A stretch of DNA of 64,000 nucleotides from an uncultured Acidimicrobiales bacterium (GCA_938038785.1 CALHTB010000039.1:36147-100146), one strand, 5' to 3'. Counted from the stretch's first letter, positions 27,859 to 38,247 are shown. Program-made: numbers and translations. The notes: generated by a model not told the origin, from the letters alone.

Positions 27859-29916
27859 TTAGATCGATTCGACTTGGACGAGAGTGTCGCCGTAATTCGA
27901 GCCGCTTCCAAAGACCGTGTCAGCTGCATTGGTGAGGTCGTTTACCGATCCAACGCCATCGCCATAGGCCGAATCGACGTAACCCCATGGCACGCTAACC
28001 ACGCCAGGACGAAGTCGGTCCGAGATGGCAACCGGCATCGTCAGGGTGGCTCGATCGTTGAAGACCCTGGCGATATCACCATTGGCGAGACCCCGAGCGG
28101 CGGCGTCGGCGCTATCGAGCTCGATGTGCGGGGCCTTCTCTTTGTCGGCATGCTCGGCCAAACCCGAATACGACGTGTTCATAAACCTGGTCGCCTTCTT
28201 CGGTGTCTGCAGGAAAAGTGGGAACCTGTCGGTTTGTGGGCTTCCGGGGCCCTCGGCGACCGGAACCCATTCGGGCAGGCGCGGCACTCCCATTGCTTCG
28301 AACGACTCGGCCACGAACTCGGCCTTGCCCGAGGCCATATGGAAGCCGCCATTCGCGTATGGCAGCGCGTCGACGGCATAGTCGCTTACTCGAACGAAGC
28401 CGTCCTGCTTCATTTGCTCAAGGTCGACGTGGTCGGCAACAGCGAGTGCAATTTGGGCTTCGTCGGAGAGGTGAAGCTCGGGTTCGTCGAAGCCGAGCGC
28501 AGTCGCGAGTCGACGGAAGAGCTCGGTGTTCGCTACAGCCTCGCCCAACGGCTCGGTCGCCGGTTCGTTCCAGCCAATCCACAAATGGCCCCACGAAGGC
28601 ATGACATCGAGCATCTCGGTTTCCATCGCTGCCGGCAGTACGACATCGGCATACCTTGCAGTGTCGGTCACGAACTGCTCGGACACGACGGTGAACAGGT
28701 CGTTCCGCTCGAGCCCGCGACGAACAGCCGCTGAATCGGGCATCGATAGCAGCGGGTTGCCATTCCAGATCATGAGGGCATAGACAGGCTCGTCGAGCTC
28801 GGTGAGTGTATGACCGAGTCGGGGCTGATCGAGCGAGCGGCGTTCGACGCCAGGTGCAACCTTGGCCGCAAGTCCGGGCACGGCACCAGCATCGAGGTCG
28901 TTGAGCTCGGCCCAGCTGCCGACGCTGCGAGCAAAGCCGCCACCGAGCACCTGATGCGACCCTGTCAGGAGCGGGATCATCGAGAGCAGGCGGTACATGG
29001 TCGGGCCGCTGTAGTGGTGTTCCAGGCCGATCAAGCCACGCAGCATCGTCTTTGGAATCGTGCCGATCGAGCGGGCCAGTTCGGTGATGACGTCGGCATC
29101 GAGGCCACACTCGGCGCCAGCCCATTCGGGGGTGTGAATGGCCACGTGGTCGGCAAACTCGGCAAAGCCGGTGGTGTGGGCGTCGATGTAGTCCCGGTCG
29201 ATGAGGCCCTCGGCGATCAGCACCTGACAGATCGCAAGAAGCAGGGCCACATCGGTTCCCGGTAGTGGCTGGATGTGAAGGTCGGCTTTATCAGCGGTGA
29301 TCGTGCGGATCGGGTCGACCATCACGACTCGTGCGCCTCGCTTTTGCGCTGCCTCCACCGTGGGCCAGTAGTGCCGGTTTGTTAGTCGGGTGTTGGTGCC
29401 CCAGAGGATGATCTGGTCGGAATGTTCTGCTTGGAGAGGGTCGGTGCCCAAGCCGTGCCCGTACACCGCGGCCATCGCTGCGCCGGAGGCAGCGCCACAG
29501 ACGCTGCCGTTCTGGCGAGAGGCACCGAGCTTCGCGAACAGTGCGTTGCTTGTGCCGGTGTTCTGGATGAGACCTTGGGTTCCCGCTGACCACCATGGCA
29601 GGATCGCCTGGCCGCCGTGCTCGCTACGGACCCTGGTGAACTCAGCCGCAACCAGCGCCATAGCTTCGTCCCACGTTGCTTCGCGAAACTCACCGCTTCC
29701 CTTCGCCCCCGTTCGAATGAGCGGGGTGAGCAGACGGTCTTCGTGGTTCACCCGCCCGACAAAGCGATTGACCTTCGGGCATAGTTCGCCCTTAGAGAAT
29801 GGATGTTGCGGGTTTCCCTTAACCGACGTCAACACGCCGTCGACCGAGGTCGCTATCCACCCGCAGCTATCGGGGCAGTCGTGGTGGCACGTTCCGAGGA
29901 CTTCGAGCGTTGTCAT
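27859..29916 (-). CDS. Molybdopterin-dependent oxidoreductase (formate dehydrogenase/BisC-like)
   Basis: N-terminal CHHDCPDSCGW Fe-S motif, GELCPKVNRF, C-terminal molybdopterin dinucleotide binding domain (DIARVFNDRATLTMPV). Confidence 0.88.
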   Translation of the reverse strand: MTTLEVLGTCHHDCPDSCGWIATSVDGVLTSVKGNPQHPFSKGELCPKVNRFVGRVNHEDRLLTPLIRTGAKGSGEFREATWDEAMALVAAEFTRVRSEHGGQAILPWWSAGTQGLIQNTGTSNALFAKLGASRQNGSVCGAASGAAMAAVYGHGLGTDPLQAEHSDQIILWGTNTRLTNRHYWPTVEAAQKRGARVVMVDPIRTITADKADLHIQPLPGTDVALLLAICQVLIAEGLIDRDYIDAHTTGFAEFADHVAIHTPEWAGAECGLDADVITELARSIGTIPKTMLRGLIGLEHHYSGPTMYRLLSMIPLLTGSHQVLGGGFARSVGSWAELNDLDAGAVPGLAAKVAPGVERRSLDQPRLGHTLTELDEPVYALMIWNGNPLLSMPDSAAVRRGLERNDLFTVVSEQFVTDTARYADVVLPAAMETEMLDVMPSWGHLWIGWNEPATEPLGEAVANTELFRRLATALGFDEPELHLSDEAQIALAVADHVDLEQMKQDGFVRVSDYAVDALPYANGGFHMASGKAEFVAESFEAMGVPRLPEWVPVAEGPGSPQTDRFPLFLQTPKKATRFMNTSYSGLAEHADKEKAPHIELDSADAAARGLANGDIARVFNDRATLTMPVAISDRLRPGVVSVPWGYVDSAYGDGVGSVNDLTNAADTVFGSGSNYGDTLVQVESI

Positions 29917-29979
29917 GACGCCAGCTTAGAACGACCTCGAAGCCAACGCGATCGAAGCGTCGGCCATGGATCCAACGAT

Positions 29980-30552
29980 TTAGGACGGGTGCGCCGGAGA
30001 GAGCGTGACGTTGCCAAACCCGACGTAGGCCCAGGGCCCGCCAGCGTCGAACCGATACACCCCTTGCAAGTTGCCAATGGGAGATGCGATGCCAGCGATG
30101 CTGTAGCACTCGTCGTTCGTGCAGGAGATGCTGCGTTGCTGCAGTTCGACCACACCGTTCTGGTCGGCCCAGGTCTTCACCGCCTGGGTAGCTATCGCAG
30201 TTCCAGGCGGCGTTGATGGGTGGTCCCAGCCCCACAGAAAAGTGTTGTCCTGGGGGTTCCACGTGCCGAGCAACTCGGCAGGCGCATTGGCCACAACGTT
30301 TTTGTCGGGGAACTGCCAGGTGATCGTGCCTGCTTCGAGATCGACGTCGAACCGTTCAGCGCTCCCAAGACCCCACGTCGACGAATGGGCGACTTGTTGG
30401 GCCTGAATGTGATGGCCCGCGAACTCGACGAGCGAGGCGAAGTCGGTCGGCAACGGCGGGAGGTTTGGATCCATGCCGTCGACTGGTGTGCTGATCGCTG
30501 TCGAGCCGACGTTGTTCCCGTTTCCGTCTGCAGATCGTTTGAAGATGCCCAT
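29980..30552 (-). CDS. Small conserved protein, DUF6882-like
   Basis: Trp-rich core (TWGLG..., NTFLWGWDHPS); tentative family recognition only. Confidence 0.5.
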   Translation of the reverse strand: MGIFKRSADGNGNNVGSTAISTPVDGMDPNLPPLPTDFASLVEFAGHHIQAQQVAHSSTWGLGSAERFDVDLEAGTITWQFPDKNVVANAPAELLGTWNPQDNTFLWGWDHPSTPPGTAIATQAVKTWADQNGVVELQQRSISCTNDECYSIAGIASPIGNLQGVYRFDAGGPWAYVGFGNVTLSPAHPS

Positions 30553-30603
30553 GTACGCACTCTAAACACACGTGGAGCCCGGGTCTGCGGGTAGAAGTAC
30601 CCG

Positions 30604-32394
30604 TCAGATGTCGAGCGGGTCGACCTCGATGCGAATGCGTTCTGCGGGACGGTCGACGCCGTTGATAAGCGAAAGTAGCGACTCGTAGTTTGGAGCGGCG
30701 ACACGCCAACGGTCACCCAGCCGGTTGATCTGCACGCCGCCAGGCTGCACCTCGTGCAGACCCTCAACAAACTCTGGAGCTCCGGCACCCGAAATGAGAG
30801 CCCACGAGCCGTAAGGCGGCTGCTGAAACACCTGACGGACGTCGCGCTGGGCCGAGGCGACCCGGCCTGGGTCGCCGTTGAGGGCTGCCTGGACCACCAC
30901 GTCGTCCGGACGGCGCGTTTGGATGATCACGCGGCCGCCATCGGCCCGCGGCCCGACCCGACGTGCAGCTAGCGCGAGCAAGGCGAAGGCGTCTTCTGCG
31001 GCCCGGAACCTCGGCACGGCCAGCTCTTGGTCGAAGTCGAGAAAGATGACGGCACGCGCCGAGTCCATACGATGCAGCAACGCTTCGGTTCCTACGAACA
31101 GCGTGTTGCCGCTCAGCTCTTGGTGCGGCGTTTCAGCTGATACCTCCACGACGGGCCGCTTGGCGAGCGCTTCCAGGTCTTCGGCGACTCGGGAGATGCC
31201 GAGGCGCAGCTGCTTCATGTGGGTGCCGTTGCATTCGTTGCAGACCATTGGGCGGACGGTGCCGTCACGGTCGCAGGCAAGCCGCCCCTCATCGTCCTCT
31301 CGTAGCGCTCCCCCACATTCGGTGCAGGCGGCGAGCGATGAGCAGGTGGCGCAGGCCAGCATGCGAGCTCGGCCTTTGCGGTTCAAAATGCATGCGATCG
31401 GACCATCGCCCCTGATGACGTCCACGATTCTCTCGGAAAGCAACCCGGGCGTGTCCTGCACCCGCATGTCGATGACATCGACCCTCGGCCACGACCGCTT
31501 CTCGACCACCCGCTCGGGGGTGAGCGTTCGGCTTGCGGCCCGGTGAGCTTCGAGCGAGGGCGACGGTGACGCTAAGACGCATGGGACGCCGGCACGGCGG
31601 GCTCGTTCGATGGCGACGTCCCGGGCGTTCCAGGCTGGGGTTCGCTCTTCTTTGTAGGTCGAGTCGTGTTCGTCGAGCACGAGTACGGCGTCGACGTTCG
31701 GCATAGGCGCGAACGCCGCCGTGCGGGTGCCGACCGTGGTAGCGCCCGAGGCTGAACGCTCCCACTGGTCGTCGTATTCAGCCACGCCGACACCGGCGTC
31801 TCGCAGAGCTCGGGCCAGTGCGCGCCGGTGAGAAATCGTCGACACCAAAATGAGCGCCGCACCTTGTGCGGCTGCACCAAGCGCCAGGCCCACACCATCG
31901 TCGGCGGGGGCTGTGCGTACGAGCGTCACGTCGCCGTCAAATGCTGCTTCGTGTCCACCGGCGTCGACCGCCGGTGTGGGCGGCTTGTGGCGAACCATCG
32001 GCACCATGCGAGGCGGCGAGGCTGCCCGCAAAAAGTGTGGAAGACGGCCAGCCCACCGCTCAGCAGCCCACTCACCAAGGGCTATGACCTCAGCAGGCGG
32101 CCCATGGCTCGACAATTTGGCCAACGGGCGAACTTCGACGGTGTTGTCGAACTCGACGTCTACCGCAGTGATCCAGCCCGCTGTTCGCCGACCCCCGAAG
32201 TCGATCCGCACGAGCGAGCCGACGGCAATCTGGGCGGCCCGGCCGTCCTCTTCCCACTTGGGTGGAACGACGTACGTGAAGCTCTGGCGAACCGAGGTGA
32301 TGTCGGGCTGCACCGCCACCAACCGGCCCTCCGGACGCGAAACGACCCGCTGCGGAACAGCGGGTCGTTCAAATCCTGGAAGCGGTTCGGTCAT
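30604..32394 (-). CDS. priA: Primosomal protein N' (PriA), actinobacterial type apparently lacking Walker A
   Basis: FTYVVPPKW...VGSLVRIDFGGRRTAGW; LDEHDSTYKEERTPAWNARDVA; zinc-binding CATCSSLAACTECGG region. Confidence 0.85.
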   Translation of the reverse strand: MTEPLPGFERPAVPQRVVSRPEGRLVAVQPDITSVRQSFTYVVPPKWEEDGRAAQIAVGSLVRIDFGGRRTAGWITAVDVEFDNTVEVRPLAKLSSHGPPAEVIALGEWAAERWAGRLPHFLRAASPPRMVPMVRHKPPTPAVDAGGHEAAFDGDVTLVRTAPADDGVGLALGAAAQGAALILVSTISHRRALARALRDAGVGVAEYDDQWERSASGATTVGTRTAAFAPMPNVDAVLVLDEHDSTYKEERTPAWNARDVAIERARRAGVPCVLASPSPSLEAHRAASRTLTPERVVEKRSWPRVDVIDMRVQDTPGLLSERIVDVIRGDGPIACILNRKGRARMLACATCSSLAACTECGGALREDDEGRLACDRDGTVRPMVCNECNGTHMKQLRLGISRVAEDLEALAKRPVVEVSAETPHQELSGNTLFVGTEALLHRMDSARAVIFLDFDQELAVPRFRAAEDAFALLALAARRVGPRADGGRVIIQTRRPDDVVVQAALNGDPGRVASAQRDVRQVFQQPPYGSWALISGAGAPEFVEGLHEVQPGGVQINRLGDRWRVAAPNYESLLSLINGVDRPAERIRIEVDPLDI

Positions 32395-32479
32395 CAGCTG
32401 AAACCTATCGAATCCTCCCTCACTCCAGAAAGACCGAGACCGGTAACGTTGAGGTCAGACCCCAGTATTCATCGCTCCC

Positions 32480-32512
32480 TGTCAACGATGGGGTCAGACC
32501 CCATCGTTGACA
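32480..32512. repeat. 33-bp near-perfect palindrome TGTCAACGATGGGGTC-A-GACCCCATCGTTGACA
   Basis: 16-bp perfect arms around one A; contains GGGGTCAGACCCC. Confidence 0.97.
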
Positions 32513-32541
32513 AGGGTTCCCCCGCGTGTGCCTATTCGCAC

Positions 32542-32597
32542 GAAGAACTGCTTGCCTTCCGAGGGAGTGGAAGAACTGCTTGCCTTCCGAGGGAGTG
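32542..32597. repeat. 28-bp exact tandem duplication (GAAGAACTGCTTGCCTTCCGAGGGAGTG x2)
   Basis: Copies 32542-32569 and 32570-32597 are identical. Confidence 0.97.
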
Positions 32598-32649
32598 AGG
32601 GACGAACGACCGTGCGCCGTCTCCGACGCAGCAGCGTGCTACGACCGCC

Positions 32650-32745
32650 TCAGGCGCCCAGCTTCCGTGGCGCCTGAACGGCTCCCAGAGGGATGGAGTT
32701 CTCTGCAGCCCGAAGGGAGCAGAATCGCGGCGGAGCCGCTGCTCC
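32650..32745. repeat. Two further hairpins in the priA-metK gap
   Basis: TCAGGCGCC 32650-32658 / GGCGCCTGA 32669-32677; GGAGCAG 32716-32722 / CTGCTCC 32739-32745 with inner GCGGC-GGA-GCCGC. Confidence 0.85.
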
Positions 32746-32753
32746 CGAAGGGA

Positions 32754-33950
<1,197 letters not shown>

Positions 33951-34009
33951 GGCAAATTCTCCTCGGGTACGCCACAGATCCTAGAGTGGCGAAAGATTGG
34001 ACTAGAGGA

Positions 34010-35209
34010 TTATGGGAAGGTTCCTCGGACCCGAACGACAGCATCGAATATCGCATCTGCGACAACCCGTTTCGACCCCATAGGTACATCAATTTCTTCG
34101 CTATTGCCAAAGACAAGCGTCACCTTGTTGGTGTCGTGGGCAAAGCCTGCTCCGGGAGCAGATACATCGTTGGCAACGATGAGGTCGAGGTTCTTACGCT
34201 TGAGCTTGCCACGGGCATTCTCGAGCAGATTCTGTGTCTCGGCTGCAAAGCCAACAAGCACCTGTCCGGCGGGCTTGCTTTGGCCGAGATCAACCAGAAA
34301 ATCGTGCGTCTTCTCAAGAGAGATCTCGGGCACTGCGCCGTCGGTCTTCTTGATCTTGTCGCCTGCGGGGTTCGCAGGACGAAAGTCAGCGACCGCTGCG
34401 GCCATGACGATGACGTCGGCATCAGCAACGGCCATAACGGCTGCGTGCATGTCGGCCGCTGATTCCACGGGAACAACAGTGACCCCGATAGGCGCTTCGC
34501 GGTCAACGGTCGAGATAAGCGTGACTCGCGCTCCGCGAGCCCACGCAGATTCGGCGAGTGCGTACCCTTGCTTGCCGGTTGATCGATTCGAGATTACCCG
34601 GACCGGGTCGATGGCCTCACGGGTTCCGCCAGCGGTAATGACCACGTGGGTGCCCGAAAGGTCGTCGGCGGCAAGCACCCGTTCGGCGTGGGCCACGATC
34701 GATGCAGGAGACGCAAGACGACCAAAGCCGATGTCGCCGCCAGCGAGGCGGCCGGGCTCGGGGTCAACAACATGTACGCCGCGCTCGCGAAGCACCACCA
34801 GGTTGTCTTGCACTGCTGGGTGTTCCCACATCTCGGTGTGCATCGCCGGAGCAATGAGCACTGGCGCTCGGGTTGCGATCAATGTGGCCGTAAGGAGGTC
34901 ATCGGATCGGCCCATGCGATAGTCCGCCAGAAGCCGTGCGGTGGCCGGCGCGACCAAGATCAGATCGGCAGTTTGCCCGAGCGTCGTGTGTGGGATGGGG
35001 CTGGTTTCGTCCCAAAGTGTGGTTTGCACCTTCTCGGAGGCAAGCGCGTCGAACGTGGTGCGGCCAACGAAGTGCTCGGCACCTTCGGTGAGAATGGGGA
35101 CGACGTGCGCGCCAGCGTCGACGAGACGGCGGCTGACCTCGATGGCCTTGTATGCCGCAATACCGCCGGTGACGCCGAGAACTACCTTGGCGCCGTCCAG
35201 GCTGGTCAT
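34010..35209 (-). CDS. coaBC: Bifunctional phosphopantothenoylcysteine decarboxylase/phosphopantothenate-cysteine ligase
   Basis: VLGVTGGIAAYKA, APAMHTEMWEHPA, TAGGTREAIDPVRVISNRSTGKQGYALA. Confidence 0.94.
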   Translation of the reverse strand: MTSLDGAKVVLGVTGGIAAYKAIEVSRRLVDAGAHVVPILTEGAEHFVGRTTFDALASEKVQTTLWDETSPIPHTTLGQTADLILVAPATARLLADYRMGRSDDLLTATLIATRAPVLIAPAMHTEMWEHPAVQDNLVVLRERGVHVVDPEPGRLAGGDIGFGRLASPASIVAHAERVLAADDLSGTHVVITAGGTREAIDPVRVISNRSTGKQGYALAESAWARGARVTLISTVDREAPIGVTVVPVESAADMHAAVMAVADADVIVMAAAVADFRPANPAGDKIKKTDGAVPEISLEKTHDFLVDLGQSKPAGQVLVGFAAETQNLLENARGKLKRKNLDLIVANDVSAPGAGFAHDTNKVTLVFGNSEEIDVPMGSKRVVADAIFDAVVRVRGTFP

Positions 35210-35220
35210 TGAGCTGGAGC

Positions 35221-35544
35221 TCAGTCTTTCTTGGCGAGCTCAGCTTCGAGCGCTTCAGCGTCAGCTTTGGCCTGTGCTTCAGCAAGAGCTTCTGCCTCGA
35301 AGTCGCGCTCGACGGGAACGATCTTCTCTGCGGCGATTTCCTCGAAGGCGATCGACAGCGGCTTGCGGGCGGTCGAGGTGACCTGGGGTGGCACGCTCGA
35401 ACCAAGTCCTTCGCCAAGCTGACCGAAGTACGCGTTAATCTGGCGGGCCCGGCGGGCGCCCAAGGTCACGAGCCGAAACTTCGATCCAGATGCTTCGAGC
35501 AAGGTCTCGACCTGTGGCTCGATCATCGATGCACTATCAGACAT
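35221..35544 (-). CDS. rpoZ: DNA-directed RNA polymerase omega subunit
   Basis: SGSKFRLVTLGARRARQINAYFGQ..RKPLSIAFEEIAAEKI; between gmk and coaBC. Confidence 0.88.
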   Translation of the reverse strand: MSDSASMIEPQVETLLEASGSKFRLVTLGARRARQINAYFGQLGEGLGSSVPPQVTSTARKPLSIAFEEIAAEKIVPVERDFEAEALAEAQAKADAEALEAELAKKD

Positions 35545-35616
35545 GTACGGAACTCCCGTTGCAGATGGCCCAGCTACGTTCGCAGGGCCAGCAGATAAGG
35601 CTACCAGACTCACCAA

Positions 35617-36168
35617 TCAATCGGTCTGAAGCTGCCGGTAGTTATCGATCAGTCCGGCAATCTCGGTAGCGCAACGCTGAATATCGTCGTTCACGACGTA
35701 GAGATATGGCAGTGCCTCAGCCATATCTCGCTCACGCTGCCCAGCGGCCAGGCGCTGATCCACCTTCTCAATCGAGTCGCCCCGGCCAATCAAGCGACTT
35801 CGTTGCTCCTCGATCGATGGGGTATCGATAAAGATGAATAGGGCCTCGACCGGTCCGTCGTGGATGGTCTTTGCCCCGTTGACGTCGATTTCAAGGACCA
35901 GGTCGTCATCGGTGGGCGCCGGTACTGGTGAGCCGTAGTAGTTGTCGAAATGGTGGTCCCACTCGAGAAATCCGCCCGCATCGATTGCAGCTTTGAATTC
36001 GTCCTCGGTAACGAAGTTGTATGAATCGTCTGCTTCACCGGGTCGTTGATCGCGGGTGGTCCACGATTGGGAGAGCGAAAGGCCTTCGGTGTTCGCGACG
36101 AGTTCGTTGACGACGGTGCCTTTGCCGACTCCCCCAGGGCCGGAGATGACAATTACGAGCCCAGGCAT
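35617..36168 (-). CDS. gmk: Guanylate kinase
   Basis: ISGPGGVGKGT P-loop, SWTTRDQRPGE. Confidence 0.94.
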   Translation of the reverse strand: MPGLVIVISGPGGVGKGTVVNELVANTEGLSLSQSWTTRDQRPGEADDSYNFVTEDEFKAAIDAGGFLEWDHHFDNYYGSPVPAPTDDDLVLEIDVNGAKTIHDGPVEALFIFIDTPSIEEQRSRLIGRGDSIEKVDQRLAAGQRERDMAEALPYLYVVNDDIQRCATEIAGLIDNYRQLQTD

Positions 36169-36497
36169 CAGCGTGCGTGCCTTTCGAGGGCTGCGGGTAG
36201 CTTCGCAATTGCTTCTGGCGTTACGTCATCGATATGGGCTGCCTCATCGATGCCGACATCGCCAAAGGCTCGGCGTGTCTGGACCTTCATGAGGTCCGGC
36301 GCGTTCTCGATGGCTGGCAGCACCTTCATCCCCGCAAGCACAGGGTCTGTCGCGGCGCGCTCGAACACATTCTCGAGAGGCACGTCTCCGGCGATGACCT
36401 CGTCAACGAAAGCATCGCGGTGCGCCCGAACCGCAGCAATCCGATCGAACAGGCTGCGATAGTCGTCCGATTCGAAGCGGTTACCGGCGTTCGTCAT
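36168..36497 (-). CDS. mihF: Actinobacterial integration host factor (mIHF)
   Basis: ALERHAR C-terminus, VLPAIENAPDLMKVQTRRAFGDVGIDEAAHIDD; pyrF-mihF-gmk position. Confidence 0.8.
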   Translation of the reverse strand: MTNAGNRFESDDYRSLFDRIAAVRAHRDAFVDEVIAGDVPLENVFERAATDPVLAGMKVLPAIENAPDLMKVQTRRAFGDVGIDEAAHIDDVTPEAIAKLPAALERHAR

Positions 36498-36506
36498 AAC
36501 GCGAGA

Positions 36507-37202
36507 CTACGACAAACAGCTGTTGACGATCGCTTCTGCGGCTGCTTCGCGATCTTCGGCGAGGGTTACCGCTCGGCCGATCACCAGGAGATCCGAGCCG
36601 TTGTCCAGTGCCGCCTTAGGCGTGCTCACCCGTACTTGATCGTGGTGGTCGGTGCCCTCGGGGCGGATGCCCGGGGTTACGCCAAGCAAACGCGGTGCGT
36701 ATTGCTTGGCATCCTTGACATCCATCGGGCTGCAGACGAGCCCAGACATCCCAGCTTCGACGGCGCTCATCACCCGCTTGGGCATGATGTGCTCGGGGGC
36801 GTCTTTGTCCGAGGTGAGCACGGTGATTGCGAGCGGGTGAGGGTCGGGCAGCCCGGCGTTGGATGCACCTGTGCGCAGTCCTTCGGCGCCTGCCTTCAAG
36901 ACATCGAGGCCACCTTGGGCGTGGTATGTCGCGTAGGACACTCCGAGCGCACCAAGCACTTGGGAGGCCTTCTCGACGGTGGTGGGAATGTCGTACATCT
37001 TCAGGTCGACAAAGACGTCGTAGCCCATGCCAATAAGCGTACCGATGGCGTCGGTTCCGGCAGCGGTGTACAGCTCGAGCCCGACCTTGGCCACGCCAAA
37101 CCAGGGTGAGAGCGCTTTCGCGATTCGCACGGCATCGACGAGGTCATCAACGTCGAGGGCGACGCACAGCTTCTGGCGTAGTTCGTCATCTACATCAATC
37201 AT
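36507..37202 (-). CDS. pyrF: Orotidine-5'-phosphate decarboxylase
   Basis: LCVALDVDDLVDAV, VFVDLKMYDIPTTVEKA, TPGIRPEGTDHHDQ. Confidence 0.93.
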   Translation of the reverse strand: MIDVDDELRQKLCVALDVDDLVDAVRIAKALSPWFGVAKVGLELYTAAGTDAIGTLIGMGYDVFVDLKMYDIPTTVEKASQVLGALGVSYATYHAQGGLDVLKAGAEGLRTGASNAGLPDPHPLAITVLTSDKDAPEHIMPKRVMSAVEAGMSGLVCSPMDVKDAKQYAPRLLGVTPGIRPEGTDHHDQVRVSTPKAALDNGSDLLVIGRAVTLAEDREAAAEAIVNSCLS

Positions 37203-37218
37203 CAGGGTTCTCCCGTAG

Positions 37219-38136
37219 TTAGCGCGAGTGCGCCGTGCCGATCAGGTCAGTAACCCGAGCAACACCCGACGTATCGCACCAGGTAGCAAGATCATTGGCG
37301 ACTCGCACAGTGGATCGGGGATCAGCAAACGTCGCTGTACCGACCTGCACTGCAGAGGCTCCGGCACGAAGGTACTGCACGGCGTCGGTAGCTGTGGCGA
37401 TACCCCCAACGCCGATGATGGGCAGGTTTGGGTAGGCGGCGGACACGTCGAACACCGCCCGCAGCGCCACGGGGCGCATCGATGGACCTGAGACGCCGCC
37501 TCCACCGCCCCCAAGCACGGGCTTACCGGTATCGGGGTCGAGTACCAGCCCGAGCAGCGTGTTCGTGAGGGTGACAGCGTCGGCACCGGCCTCCCCCACC
37601 GCACCGGCGATTTCGGCGATGTCAGCAACATTGGGGCTGAGCTTGGCCCACCTTGGAACTTCCAACATCGCAGTGGCATCGATTACCGCGGCTGCACTGT
37701 GGCCAGAATGGGCAAACATTTTGCGCCGGTCCTCGATGTTGGGACAGCTCACGTTGACCTCGACCGCAGTGAGGTCGTCTTGAACGTCGACGAGCGCCTG
37801 CGCCGCGTCACGGTATTCGTCGATTGTGCGGCCCCAGATGCTCGCAACGATCCGAGCTCCGCTTGCGCGCAGCTCGGGCAGTTCTTGGGCGATCCAGCCA
37901 GCCACGCCGGGGCCCTGCAGGCCAACGCTGTTCATCATGCCGCCAGGCAATTCGACGACGCGTGGACCAGGGTTTCCTTCCCATGGCATTACCGACAGCG
38001 ATTTCACGACGAGGGCGCCCAGCTTGTCGAGCGGCACGTAGCGAGACAGCTCGGCACCATGCCCAGCAGTCCCCGAAGCCGTCATAACCGGCGACGGCAA
38101 GCGGGTTGGCCCCACCTGGGTAGACAGATCAACCAT
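37219..38136 (-). CDS. pyrD: Dihydroorotate dehydrogenase
   Basis: PVMTASGTAGHG, EVNVSCPNIEDRRKMF, GGGGGGVSGPSMRPVALR. Confidence 0.93.
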   Translation of the reverse strand: MVDLSTQVGPTRLPSPVMTASGTAGHGAELSRYVPLDKLGALVVKSLSVMPWEGNPGPRVVELPGGMMNSVGLQGPGVAGWIAQELPELRASGARIVASIWGRTIDEYRDAAQALVDVQDDLTAVEVNVSCPNIEDRRKMFAHSGHSAAAVIDATAMLEVPRWAKLSPNVADIAEIAGAVGEAGADAVTLTNTLLGLVLDPDTGKPVLGGGGGGVSGPSMRPVALRAVFDVSAAYPNLPIIGVGGIATATDAVQYLRAGASAVQVGTATFADPRSTVRVANDLATWCDTSGVARVTDLIGTAHSR

Positions 38137-38150
38137 TAGATTCCACGGAT

Positions 38151-38247
38151 GTCGAGCGGCAGACTCGACAAGGACAAGAGCTCTCGGGGAGCGAAGCTCG
38201 CGTAGCGACCAAGCCGGCTACCGCGGATGTCGAGCGGCCGTCTCGAC
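38151..38247. repeat. Composite repeat family 2, copy A (carB-pyrD intergenic), two hairpins
   Basis: GTCGAG-CGGCAGA-CTCGAC 38151-38169; GGGGAGCGAAGCTCGCGTAGCGACCAAG 38187-38213 region; GTCGAG-CGGCCGT-CTCGAC 38229-38247. Confidence 0.9.
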
